A DNA stretch of 64,000 nucleotides, taken from NCBI RefSeq assembly GCF_013393905.1, contig NZ_CP040272.1, forward strand, positions 3,654,001-3,718,000. Direction: 5' to 3'. Position 1 is the first letter of the stretch. The number at the start of each line of letters is the position of its first letter. Of the stretch, positions 54,784-62,866 are shown piece after piece. This DNA comes from Nostoc sp. C052 (GTDB lineage: Bacteria; Cyanobacteriota; Cyanobacteriia; Cyanobacteriales; Nostocaceae). The translations under genes were made by a program, and so were the position numbers. The notes beneath the pieces were generated by a model. It did not search any database. It was not told the origin of the DNA and worked only from the letters and a program-made list of their open reading frames with translations.

Positions 54784-54999
54784 TTACAGATTTGCCAAGA
54801 CACCAACGATACCGTGTCCTGTGAATACTTCTAATGCTATTAGAGAGACAAAACCAATCATTGCTAAACGACCATTGAGCAATTCTGCATAGCTGGTGAA
54901 CCCAGTGCGATCGCCTTGCTCATCTATATAAACTCTTGGCTCTAGTGCAAAGTTGTTTAATTTGCCTTGGTCATCAATTATAGCAGTGTTTGTACGCAT
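54784..54999 (-). CDS. High-light-inducible protein (HLIP/SCP)
   Basis: 71 residues with a single membrane helix containing the chlorophyll-binding signature AELLNGRLAMIGFVSLIALEVFTGHG (E and N as pigment ligands, GRxAMxGF). HLIPs bind chlorophyll and carotenoid in the thylakoid and protect photosystem assembly under strong light. Usual length for the family. Monocistronic, with a strong hairpin downstream. Confidence 0.92.
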   Translation of the reverse strand: MRTNTAIIDDQGKLNNFALEPRVYIDEQGDRTGFTSYAELLNGRLAMIGFVSLIALEVFTGHGIVGVLANL

Positions 55000-55199
55000 G
55001 GTTTTTTTCCCGTCTTCTCTTTATGTAAACAAGTGTAACAAAGTCATTAATATTTGTAAAGTATTTTAATTTGATCAATTAGAAGTCCAAGCCAGAGAAG
55101 AGATATGATAATGAATTGAGTTCACAGCCATGTCTAAACAACAGGCTCTACTCCTTATTTATCAGCACTTTCAGTCACAAATTCATTCCCTAACAGCTA

Positions 55200-55922
55200 A
55201 TGCATCGATTTCGAGTAGAGGTTATTGCCAAAACACCAAACCCGCAGCAGGTGATTTATGCCGCGATGCACCAAGACTATACTGATGGGTTTGTGTTTGA
55301 CGAGCGCGACTCATGGCCTTCTGAGTCACAAAGTGGCGAAGTGATTGTTAAGCGACTTTTGGCGGGTGAGAGGGGACATTATGGGCCTTTAGAACATCCC
55401 CAGATTGTTTTTAACTGTGGCTACTTTCCCCACAGTGTGATGCAGCAAGCCCGTACTCATCGGGTTTCGGTATCATTTGACGTACAATCTTTTAGATACA
55501 CGGGCAACCAATTTATTGATGTAGTAGAAGGTAAGAAAGACATAGAAGATGTTTTTTACTTACGTCCCGTTGGTTATTACACTGATAGACAAGGCAAAAA
55601 GTACCACTATTCACCAGAGCAACGAGCAGCAGATTTGCAATGGTGTCTAGAAGCGGCTAAACGATATAAAGCTGATTTTGAGGCTGGGATGTCTGAAGAA
55701 CACGCAAGAGGTAAAGTGCCTTTTGATTATCGTCAGCATTTTGTAGTGAGTTTCAATTTAAGGTCTTTCTTGCATTTTTGTGACCTGAGAAATAAAAAAG
55801 ATGCTCAACTTGAAATTCAAAAGTTATGTGAAATGATGTGGCCTCATTTTGAAGATTGGACACCTGCGATCGCACAATGGTATGAAAAGCAGCGTCTAGG
55901 TAAGGCAAGGTTAGCACCTTAG
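55200..55922 (+). CDS. thyX: FAD-dependent thymidylate synthase
   Basis: 240 residues. The ThyX signature RTHRVSVSFDVQSFRYTG (RHR-x7-8-S-like motif) is at about 86-103, and the C-terminal RSFLHFCDLRNKKDAQLEIQKLCEMM has the flavin/dUMP-binding block. It makes dTMP from dUMP using FAD, NADPH and methylene-THF, replacing ThyA. It is monocistronic; upstream sequence shows no clear Shine-Dalgarno. Confidence 0.93.
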   Translation: MHRFRVEVIAKTPNPQQVIYAAMHQDYTDGFVFDERDSWPSESQSGEVIVKRLLAGERGHYGPLEHPQIVFNCGYFPHSVMQQARTHRVSVSFDVQSFRYTGNQFIDVVEGKKDIEDVFYLRPVGYYTDRQGKKYHYSPEQRAADLQWCLEAAKRYKADFEAGMSEEHARGKVPFDYRQHFVVSFNLRSFLHFCDLRNKKDAQLEIQKLCEMMWPHFEDWTPAIAQWYEKQRLGKARLAP

Positions 55923-55945
55923 AGCAGATTGTTTTGGCTCCAACA

Positions 55946-55997
55946 AGAGAGGCTCCGCCTCTAGGACGGCATTCCCAGTCGGAGACTGGGAACGAGG
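55946..55997. repeat. Palindromic repeats after thyX
   Basis: GAGGCTCCGCCTC and TTCCCAGTC-GGA-GACTGGGAA, short members of the element A palindrome family, in the spacer between convergent thyX and the RND permease gene. Confidence 0.7.
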
Positions 55998-56052
55998 TAA
56001 ATAGACCATCTGGTTCAAATACATGAAAACTGCTGTAAGCTGCATTTACAAA

Positions 56053-59000
56053 TTACGCAGCCTGTTTGCGCCAATTGCGTTTTTTGAGCTTTGTTTGCCA
56101 AGACTCCATATAGGTGTAGAAAACGGGTGTTAAATAAAGTGTGAGAAACTGCGAGAACAATAACCCCCCAACTACAGCTAAACCAAGGGGACGGCGTGTA
56201 TCTGCTCCGGCTCCCAAACCGAGGGCAATGGGTAGCGTACCCATGAGTGCTGCCATTGTCGTCATCATAATTGGGCGGAACCTCACCAAGCAGGCTTCAT
56301 AGATTGCATCATAAGGGGTTTTGCCGTTTTGACGGGCAATAATTGCAAAGTCAACCATCATGATGCCGTTTTTCTTCACAATACCAACCAGCAGAATAAT
56401 CCCCACGAAGGCGTAAATATTCAAGTCAACATGAAATACTAACAGGGTCAGTATTGCCCCAAATCCAGCAGAGGGTAAACTAGAAAGGATTGTCAGCGGG
56501 TGAATGAAGTTCTCGTAGAGAATCCCCAACACGATATAAATCACCAAGATGGCAATCAGCAGTAGCAATCCTAAGCCCTGAATTGAAGATTGAAATGCCT
56601 GTGCTGAACCTTGGAAGGCTGTACTAATAGTAGGTGGCAGGGTTTGACGGGCGAGTTCCTCAATTTTCCCTGTGACGTTACCGAGTGACACTCCTGGCTT
56701 GAGGTTAAAGGAGAAGGTGACAGATGCTAGCTGCCCTTTGTGGTTGATGGTTAAGGGGCCAACATCCTTGCTCAAAGTGGCGACAGCGTTGAGAGGTACA
56801 AGTTGTCCACTAGGCGCACGAACTGAGAGTAAATCTAAGGCGTTGGCATTTTGCTGATATTTGGGTTCCACACCCATAATTACTTGATACTGACTATCGG
56901 GGGCGTAGATGGTGGAAACTTGGCGAGTGCCATAAGCATTACTCAGAGCAGTTTCGATTTGATTGGCGGTTAAACCTAGAGCCGAAGCTTGGTTGCGATT
57001 GATGTCTACTTTGACCTGGGGATTTTTAATTTGCAAATCACTGTTAACATCTTGTAAATCTGAGAGCGATCGCAATTTCTCTTCTAAAGCTGGAGCATAC
57101 TGGTAAAGTTCTTGAATATTGGGAGTTTGCAGGGTAAATTGATACTGCGCTTTTGTCTGTTGTCCACCGACATTGATGGCTGGGGGATTTTGCAAAAATA
57201 CCTTAATTCCCGGCACAACTGACAACTTCGGTCGGAGTTCCTGCACAACCTCATCAGCACTGAGACGACGCTCATGCCGGGGCTTGAGTTCGATTAAAAT
57301 TCTTCCAGAGTTAGCGGAAGCATTGGGGCCACCAGCCCCCACACTGGAGTTGATAGAATCGACATTTGGATCACGATAAGCGATCGCAGCTACAGCCTGT
57401 TGATGTTTTACCATCTCATCAAAGGATATATCCTCTGATGCTTGAGTAGTTGCCGTAATTTGTCCAACATCTGCGTTAGGAACAAACCCTTTAGGCACAA
57501 TAATAAATAGATATATTGTGGCTACAAGAATCGCTCCCGAAATCACCATCGTTGTGCGGTGATACTTGAGTGATTTCTTCAAACTCCAATCGTATCCGCC
57601 CAATATCGCATTAAAAATGTTTTCCGAAAAATTGTAGAGACGACGGTTAAAGTTTTGAATTTTGGATTTTGAATTTTGGATTTTGGATTTGGAATTGAGA
57701 ATTTCTCCCTCATCTTCCCCTACTTCCCCTGCTTCCTCATCTTCCTCATCTTCCTCATCTTCCTCATGATGAGGTGGACTCAAGAATCTGGAACACAGCA
57801 TTGGCGTTAAGCTGAGGGAAATTACGCCAGATACCAAGATGGCAACGCTGATGGTAACGGCAAACTCACGGAATAATCGCCCCAGAATACCTTCCATAAA
57901 CAGTATCGGGATAAATACTGCTACTAAGGAAATGGTCATAGATAAAATTGTGAAACCAATTTCTTTAGAACCATTTAGGGCTGCTTCCATACGGCTTTCG
58001 CCCATTTCCATGTGGCGGACAATATTCTCTAGCATGACTACGGCATCATCTACCACGAAACCGACTGAAAGAGTTAACGCCATCAGCGATAGGTTATCGA
58101 GAGAGAAGCCCAGTAGCACCATGACCCCAAAAGTCGCTACTATCGAAAGTGGTACTGCCAAACTGGGAATAACTGTTGCAGAGATATTGCGGAGAAACAA
58201 AAAAATTACCAGCACTACCAAAGCGATGGTGAGCAATAGCGTGAATTGTACATCATCTACCGACTCGCGAATTGACTGGGAGCGATCGTAGAGAATATCC
58301 ATGTTCACAGCCGCCGGAATCTGTGTCCGAAAAGTGGGTAACAGTTTCTTGATTGCATCCACTACTTGAACAGTATTAGTTCCCGGTTGGCGCTGAATTG
58401 CCAAAACGATCGCCCGCACGCCAGAATTTTGAATTTTAGATTGGGACTTCTTCTCTGCTCCCCTGCTCCTCTGCTCCCCTGCTCCCTTACTTTCCTTCTT
58501 GACAGGAAAATACCAACTCGCAATCTTATCATTTTCCACACTATCCAGAACTTGACCTAGTTCACCTAGCTGCACTGGTGCGCCGTTTTGATAAGCCACA
58601 TTCAGGGAGCGATAGCTGGCAGCATCGTTGAGTTGACCGTTTGCTTGAATGGTAGCATTCTGCTGCTGACCGTAAAGTGTGCCTGTAGGGAGATTAACAT
58701 TGCCATCAGCGATCGCATCAGCTACTTCATCGATTCCTATCCCTTTAGCACTCAGCGATTCGGGGTCAAGCTGAATTCGCACCGCGTACTTTTGAGAACC
58801 AAACACCTGCACTTGCGCTACTCCATCCACCATTGATAGACGTTGTGCCAACAATGTCTCAGCATACTTGTCTACAGTTGACAGAGGCAGAATAGACGAA
58901 TTGAGGGAGATATAAAGCACTGGTTGATCCGCCGGATTTACTTTTCGGTAAGACGGAGGATTAGGCATATTCGTCGGTAATTGTTTCGCTCCCTTAGAAA

Positions 59001-59334
59001 TAGCAGACTGTACATCTTGAGCTGCGCCGTCGATATCCCGATTTAAGTCAAATTGCAGCGTCAGTTGTGTAGTACCCAAAGAACTGGTAGAGTTCATCGA
59101 ACTCAATCCCGCTATGCTAGAAAACTGCTGCTCTAAGGGGGTTGCGACTGAGGCAGCCATCGTTTCTGGACTAGCTCCAGGCAGGTTAGCTGTAACTTGA
59201 AGTGTCGGATAATCGACATTAGGCAGGTCACTAACGGGTAGCTGTTGATAACTGAGCAGCCCAAATATTAAAATGCCAATCATAACTAGGGTTGTCATAA
59301 TTGGACGCCGGATGAATGGCTCGGAAATGTTCAT
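56053..59334 (-). CDS. RND efflux permease (HAE1/MdtBC-type) with translated repeat insertions
   Basis: 1093 residues, slightly longer than the usual 1020-1050. N-terminal MNISEPFIRRPIMTTLVMIGILIFGLLSY, porter-domain blocks, DGVAQVQVFGSQKYAVRI, the proton-relay helix with VGFVVDDAVVMLENIVRHME, and C-terminal RFRPIMMTTMAALMGTLPIALGLGAGADTRRPLG all match AcrB/MdtB-like transporters. Two low-complexity stretches interrupt it: about residues 275-300 (KESKGAGEQRSRGAEKK...) and 520-560 (EEDEEDEEDEE, then NSKSKIQNSKSKIQN). Both are in-frame heptad-type repeats. It works with the adaptor gene upstream; no outer-membrane TolC partner is visible. Confidence 0.92.
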   Translation of the reverse strand: MNISEPFIRRPIMTTLVMIGILIFGLLSYQQLPVSDLPNVDYPTLQVTANLPGASPETMAASVATPLEQQFSSIAGLSSMNSTSSLGTTQLTLQFDLNRDIDGAAQDVQSAISKGAKQLPTNMPNPPSYRKVNPADQPVLYISLNSSILPLSTVDKYAETLLAQRLSMVDGVAQVQVFGSQKYAVRIQLDPESLSAKGIGIDEVADAIADGNVNLPTGTLYGQQQNATIQANGQLNDAASYRSLNVAYQNGAPVQLGELGQVLDSVENDKIASWYFPVKKESKGAGEQRSRGAEKKSQSKIQNSGVRAIVLAIQRQPGTNTVQVVDAIKKLLPTFRTQIPAAVNMDILYDRSQSIRESVDDVQFTLLLTIALVVLVIFLFLRNISATVIPSLAVPLSIVATFGVMVLLGFSLDNLSLMALTLSVGFVVDDAVVMLENIVRHMEMGESRMEAALNGSKEIGFTILSMTISLVAVFIPILFMEGILGRLFREFAVTISVAILVSGVISLSLTPMLCSRFLSPPHHEEDEEDEEDEEAGEVGEDEGEILNSKSKIQNSKSKIQNFNRRLYNFSENIFNAILGGYDWSLKKSLKYHRTTMVISGAILVATIYLFIIVPKGFVPNADVGQITATTQASEDISFDEMVKHQQAVAAIAYRDPNVDSINSSVGAGGPNASANSGRILIELKPRHERRLSADEVVQELRPKLSVVPGIKVFLQNPPAINVGGQQTKAQYQFTLQTPNIQELYQYAPALEEKLRSLSDLQDVNSDLQIKNPQVKVDINRNQASALGLTANQIETALSNAYGTRQVSTIYAPDSQYQVIMGVEPKYQQNANALDLLSVRAPSGQLVPLNAVATLSKDVGPLTINHKGQLASVTFSFNLKPGVSLGNVTGKIEELARQTLPPTISTAFQGSAQAFQSSIQGLGLLLLIAILVIYIVLGILYENFIHPLTILSSLPSAGFGAILTLLVFHVDLNIYAFVGIILLVGIVKKNGIMMVDFAIIARQNGKTPYDAIYEACLVRFRPIMMTTMAALMGTLPIALGLGAGADTRRPLGLAVVGGLLFSQFLTLYLTPVFYTYMESWQTKLKKRNWRKQAA

Positions 59335-59427
59335 CGCGTTCCCTTAAATGAGTGCTGTTAGTGATAGCGGGGCGTTTAGTCCCTGCTGAGTAAGGAGTAA
59401 AGAGTGCTGTTAGCGGTAGCGAGGCGT

Positions 59428-60840
59428 TTACCTTTCTCCCCCTGCTTCCCCTGCTCCCCTACTCCCCTGCCCCTCAGCACCTCTGCTTCCTACTTTCGGT
59501 TTCACTTGGACTGTGGCACCAGCCACTAAGTTGAATTGTCCATCAATGACTACTTCTTCACCCGATTTCAATCCTTGTTTAATCACCGTTTCGTTTCCAA
59601 CGGTGTCACCGACGGTAATTGGACGCATTTCTGCTGTTTTGTCAGGTTTGACTACATACACAAACTGTCCCTGTTGTCCACTTTGTACCGCCTGAGAAGG
59701 AACAGTAATCGCATTTGGTTCTTCGCTCAGTTTGAGTACTACATTGACAAACTGCCCTGGAAACAAGCGCTCATCAGTGTTGGCAAAAGTACCCTTTAGT
59801 TGAATAGTTCCTGTTTGGGTATTGACTCCACTATCAACAAAGGTGAGTTCGCCTCGTACCGGATGCCCTGCATCTTTCGGAGGTAAAGCATCGACTTCTA
59901 GCTTGCCGTTATTAGCACTGTATTTTTTGATATCTGGCAGTAGTCGCTGGGGAATGGAAAAGTTGACGTAAATCGGGCGAATTTGACTGATTGTAATTAG
60001 CGGATCAGTGGCATTTGCCTGTACCAAGTTCCCTTGATTTAGCTTTAGGCTGCCTGTGCGTCCGGCAATTGGTGAGTAGATAGAACTGTAGGAAAGCTGA
60101 ACTTTGGCATTATCAATGGCAGCTTCATCTGATGCTACTGCTGCCTGAGCATTTTGGACATCTGCTTGAGCTGCTGCTACTGCTGCCTGAGCATTTGCGA
60201 CTCCACCTCGATCCGCCTCAACTGTCGCCTGTTGAGCATCAGCACTGGTTTGATATTGTTCAGCCTGTTCTTTACTAATTGCCCCTTGCTTGAGCAAGCT
60301 AGTATAACGTTGAGCTTGTGCATCTGCATTTGTTGCCTGGGCTTTATCTTTCACAACGTTCGCTTTTGCCTGGTTCACTTGGGCGATCGCTTTTAACACG
60401 TTTGCCTGTGCTTGTTTCACCTGCGCTAAATCTTTGGCTTTAGCAGCGTTAGCCTGCATCAGCGCGGCTTGTAGAGGACGGGAATCAATTTTAAATAACA
60501 AGTCTCCTTTCTTAACGTTCTGCCCTTGCCGAAAATAGACACCAGTCAGTTGTCCACCGACTTGAGACTTGACAGATACCGTTGAATATGATTCAACTGT
60601 TCCCGTAGCCGATAGCTGTATTGGAATCGTTTTTTGAGTCGCAGTGGCAACCACCACTGGCACAGCTCGTTTTTTTCCTGCTTCTTTACCGCTTGATTGG
60701 GCTTCGGAAGCATTACAAGCACTACACAAGTAGGCTAAACTTAATACAAGTAGCGAGAATCGCCCCCTTTGAATAACCTTCTGAAAACGAGGAATAGTTT
60801 GAGTAAGCTTTATCGTCTGAAAAGGATCTAAACAGCGCAT
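59428..60840 (-). CDS. RND efflux periplasmic adaptor (membrane fusion protein)
   Basis: The start at 60840 (MRCLDPFQTIKL) is likely; ATG 60870 is an alternative. About 470 residues. Lipoprotein signal LLVLSLAYLCSAC, then the biotinyl-lipoyl half VKSQVGGQLTGVYFRQGQNVKKGDLLFKIDSRPLQAAL, a long Ala/Gln-rich coiled-coil hairpin (about 130-240), the second lipoyl half YSSIYSPIAGRTGSLKLNQGNLVQA and beta-barrel. The last 20 or so residues (GSRGAEGQGSRGAGEAGGER) are a translated ggggagcag-type repeat. It is encoded 93 bp before the permease gene; probably one operon. Confidence 0.92.
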   Translation of the reverse strand: MRCLDPFQTIKLTQTIPRFQKVIQRGRFSLLVLSLAYLCSACNASEAQSSGKEAGKKRAVPVVVATATQKTIPIQLSATGTVESYSTVSVKSQVGGQLTGVYFRQGQNVKKGDLLFKIDSRPLQAALMQANAAKAKDLAQVKQAQANVLKAIAQVNQAKANVVKDKAQATNADAQAQRYTSLLKQGAISKEQAEQYQTSADAQQATVEADRGGVANAQAAVAAAQADVQNAQAAVASDEAAIDNAKVQLSYSSIYSPIAGRTGSLKLNQGNLVQANATDPLITISQIRPIYVNFSIPQRLLPDIKKYSANNGKLEVDALPPKDAGHPVRGELTFVDSGVNTQTGTIQLKGTFANTDERLFPGQFVNVVLKLSEEPNAITVPSQAVQSGQQGQFVYVVKPDKTAEMRPITVGDTVGNETVIKQGLKSGEEVVIDGQFNLVAGATVQVKPKVGSRGAEGQGSRGAGEAGGER

Positions 60841-61025
60841 ATCAACAATCTGGGGAAAGGGGAAGCACACACTACTAGCTTGTAATTAGAAATCGCATTT
60901 CCGCAAAATGATGGTTTGCGATTAAATTTAGTTAGGAAATTATAATGTTAGTTAAGCTAAACATTAGTGTACTAATAATTATTTTTTTCGCCTACTCCTT
61001 TTGGAGGGAAATTGTTGTTAAACCC

Positions 61026-61069
61026 TTGTGACTTTTGTACTAAGTTATTGTGACTTTTGTACTAGGTTG
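61026..61069. promoter_or_regulatory. 22-bp tandem direct repeat upstream of RND operon
   Basis: TTGTGACTTTTGTACTAAGTTA is followed directly by TTGTGACTTTTGTACTAGGTTG and another TTGTG. It lies about 190 bp before the adaptor start. The 22-bp period (two helical turns) would place two regulator dimers on one face. The TGACTTTTGT core also occurs in the inverted repeat at 45037-45073. The rest of 60841-61170 shows nothing. Confidence 0.45.
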
Positions 61070-61170
61070 TTGTGTATTTGTATTATTTTACGAAAGCGAT
61101 CGCTGTTTGTCTTTAAGCCAAAAGAAGTTTTTTGACTCAGACATATAAGCGATCGCCCCCTAACAGAGAT

Positions 61171-62043
61171 TTAAGCAGCACAAAAAATCGGGGCAGGTTT
61201 CAAACCTGCCCCGGCATTATCTGATATACTGCGTCCTACGGCTGTTGCCACAGGCTTTAAGCTATTAACTAAATGCACCATATCTTCTAGAGAAAGTGCT
61301 TGACGAGCATCAGAAACAGATTTTTCGGGTTCTGGGTGACATTCAATAATTAATCCATCAGCACCGCAAGCGATCGCAGCCCTAGCTACAGGTGCTACCA
61401 ACTCTCGTTTACCGACAGCATGGGAAGGATCTACAATTACAGGCAGATGAGTGATTTGCTTGAGTGCTGCTACTGCCCCTAAATCAAGGACATTGCGGGT
61501 GTAATCGTCGAAACTGCGGATACCTCTTTCGCACAACACGACATCAGGATTCCCGTGGCTGAGAATATATTCAGCAGCCATGACGAATTCTTCAATAGTT
61601 GCTGCTAAACCACGTTTGAGGAGTATTGGTTTACCAGCTTGTCCTAAAGCTTTGAGCAAGTCGAAGTTTTGCATATTGCGGCTACCAACCTGAAGCATAT
61701 CAGCGTGGGCAGCGACTACTTCAATTTGAGAAATTGACATCACCTCAGTGACAACCGGCATATTGTAATGCGATCGCACCCTAGCCAAAATCTCTAATCC
61801 TTCTTCACCCATACCCTGGAAAGCGTAAGGAGATGTGCGGGGTTTGTAGACACCGCCACGCAACCCCTGCACTGATGCAGTAGATAATTTTTGGGCAACG
61901 ATCTCCATTTGCTCTAAGCTTTCAACAGTGCAAGGCCCGCCGATAATTACGAGTTCTTCACCGCCAAAGGCGATTTTTTCTGAGATTTTAACGATTGTTT
62001 GGTGATTAGGATGAGATTGTGCGGCAAGTTTAGCATTAATCAT
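61171..62043 (-). CDS. 3-deoxy-7-phosphoheptulonate (DAHP) synthase, type I beta
   Basis: The start at 62043 (MINAKLAAQSH) is supported by AGGAGA 7 nt upstream. About 290 residues. Family blocks: VIIGGPCTVESLEQM, GGVYKPRTSPYAFQGMGEEGLEIL, LQVGSRNMQNFDLLKALGQAGKPILLKRG, VVLCERGIRSFDDYTRN, and VIVDPSHAVGKRELV with metal ligands. It condenses PEP with erythrose-4-phosphate, the first step to chorismate, Phe, Tyr and Trp. No ACT or chorismate-mutase regulatory domain is present, which fits control at the RNA level by the two leader-peptide attenuators upstream. The C-terminal NAGAGLKPAPIFCAA is encoded by a palindromic terminator. Confidence 0.93.
   Translation of the reverse strand: MINAKLAAQSHPNHQTIVKISEKIAFGGEELVIIGGPCTVESLEQMEIVAQKLSTASVQGLRGGVYKPRTSPYAFQGMGEEGLEILARVRSHYNMPVVTEVMSISQIEVVAAHADMLQVGSRNMQNFDLLKALGQAGKPILLKRGLAATIEEFVMAAEYILSHGNPDVVLCERGIRSFDDYTRNVLDLGAVAALKQITHLPVIVDPSHAVGKRELVAPVARAAIACGADGLIIECHPEPEKSVSDARQALSLEDMVHLVNSLKPVATAVGRSISDNAGAGLKPAPIFCAA
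61182..61213 (-). terminator. Intrinsic terminator inside the 3' end of the DAHP synthase gene
   Basis: A 12-bp perfect stem CGGGGCAGGTTT/AAACCTGCCCCG with a one-base centre, followed on the minus strand by ATTTTTTG. The T-run ends about 9 nt before the stop codon (61171-61173), so the hairpin lies wholly in coding sequence. It looks like a palindromic repeat that has extended or replaced the C-terminus. Confidence 0.75.
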
Positions 62044-62106
62044 GGTTTCATTCTCCTGAAAAGTTAGGGATTGGATATTGGGGACTGGGGACACTTCGAT
62101 AACAAC

Positions 62107-62138
62107 AAAAAAGCCCGGAACCTTGAAGAGTTCCGGGC
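62107..62138 (-). terminator. Proximal attenuator terminator of DAHP synthase leader
   Basis: On the minus strand GCCCGGAAC-(8 nt)-GTTCCGGGC forms a 9-bp GC-rich stem followed by TTTTTTGTTGTT, a strong Rho-independent terminator about 65 nt before the gene start. The first arm (62130-62137) can pair instead with GTTCCGGG at 62170-62177, inside the leader-peptide codons, forming an antiterminator. Confidence 0.9.
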
Positions 62139-62166
62139 GCGTTCTGATTCATTGGCATGACGCTAT

Positions 62167-62229
62167 TTACCCGGAACGTAGTTTGGGCCAAAAGTAAAAG
62201 CCATAAAACCAGCTAGTGAAATAAGTCAT
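62167..62229 (-). CDS. Aromatic-rich leader peptide 2 (proximal attenuator)
   Basis: A 20-codon ORF encoding MTYFTSWFYGFYFWPKLRSG: nine of 20 residues are aromatic (4 Phe, 3 Tyr, 2 Trp). AAGGAGA lies about 12 nt before ATG. The last codons CGT TCC GGG supply GTTCCGGG, identical to the downstream terminator arm and complementary to the arm between them. This is the classical layout of a ribosome-mediated attenuator: stalling at aromatic codons frees GTTCCGGG to sequester the terminator; a ribosome reaching the stop covers it and termination occurs. Too short for standard gene calling. The mechanism is inferred from sequence. Confidence 0.85.
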   Translation of the reverse strand: MTYFTSWFYGFYFWPKLRSG

Positions 62230-62247
62230 GACAATGAAATTCTCCTT

Positions 62248-62282
62248 AAAAAAACAAAAACCGCAGAGTTCGCTCTGCGGTT
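62248..62282 (-). terminator. Distal attenuator terminator of DAHP synthase leader
   Basis: On the minus strand AACCGCAGAG-CGAA-CTCTGCGGTT is a perfect 10-bp stem with a tetraloop, followed by TTTGTTTTTTT. It lies between leader peptides 1 and 2. Its first four bases (AACC) are shared with the right arm of the competing stem at 62279-62289. Confidence 0.85.
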
Positions 62283-62328
62283 CACCGGGTGGTTTCCATT
62301 AGGAAACTTAATTCACTCCCGGTGAACC
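62279..62328 (-). promoter_or_regulatory. Distal antiterminator stem
   Basis: GGTTCACCGGG (62318-62328, within the last codons of leader peptide 1) pairs perfectly with CCCGGTGAACC (62279-62289). Forming this 11-bp stem removes the AACC base of the distal terminator and probably weakens it. Confidence 0.7.
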
Positions 62329-62369
62329 ACCCTAAGCCAAAAATAAAAGTAGGAATTTGTATTAACCAT
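62313..62369 (-). CDS. Aromatic-rich leader peptide 1 (distal attenuator)
   Basis: An 18-codon ORF encoding MVNTNSYFYFWLRVVHRE with five consecutive aromatic codons (Tyr-Phe-Tyr-Phe-Trp). The codons after them contain GGTTCACCGGG, the left arm of the antiterminator. It begins about 40 nt after the predicted transcription start. No strong Shine-Dalgarno is visible, which is common in cyanobacteria. Together with leader peptide 2 it makes a tandem attenuator. Confidence 0.75.
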   Translation of the reverse strand: MVNTNSYFYFWLRVVHRE

Positions 62370-62417
62370 TTGTGGGGCTTTTGCTAGAAAATCTAAAAGC
62401 TATACCTATGTATTGTA

Positions 62418-62446
62418 ATATTATCAAAAAGAGTATGCGGCGTCAA
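62418..62446 (-). promoter_or_regulatory. Sigma-70-type promoter for the DAHP synthase leader
   Basis: TTGACG (62441-62446), 17-bp spacer and TAATAT (62418-62423) on the minus strand. The predicted start is near 62410, about 40 nt before leader peptide 1 and about 365 nt before the enzyme start. The gene-free DNA between here and 62866 shows nothing else recognised. Confidence 0.75.
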
Positions 62447-62866
62447 GACTCCACAAACTATAAAAAAGCGATAGACTCAGTACAACTGTGGGGATCAAGA
62501 CTAGTAAAGCTTTGCAAAATTCCAAATCGCGCTCTGTTCTAATTGTGTAGTGAAATATTAGTTGCCTGTTTGCGTAGACGAATAAAATGGCTTGTCATTA
62601 GACAGACATCTGGTGAAAAACAATATAGAGACATTCTCTAATGAATAGAATACAGCCAAACCAAGTAAATCAGCGAGGAATCTACACAGTGGCTTCCGTT
62701 TATTAGAAGCTCAAATAGCCAGGGTTGAAAAGTTAAAATATATAATTCTCCTGACTAATTACCTCATCTTGCGAAAGCTGATTGCAGACAATTGACAATC
62801 ACCATACATTATTCTTACCAAAGTCCTCATTGACCAGATCAAATTTTTAGGATCATCAGTCTCATT

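Noticed and set aside
57839..58291. 150-codon plus-strand frame opposite the RND permease
   Set aside because: Antisense shadow of the well-supported permease gene; no ribosome-binding site or recognisable domain.
62248..62282. Simple terminator of an upstream minus-strand gene
   Set aside because: No gene lies upstream on that strand within the window; a consensus promoter and an aromatic leader peptide precede the hairpin, which favours an attenuator.
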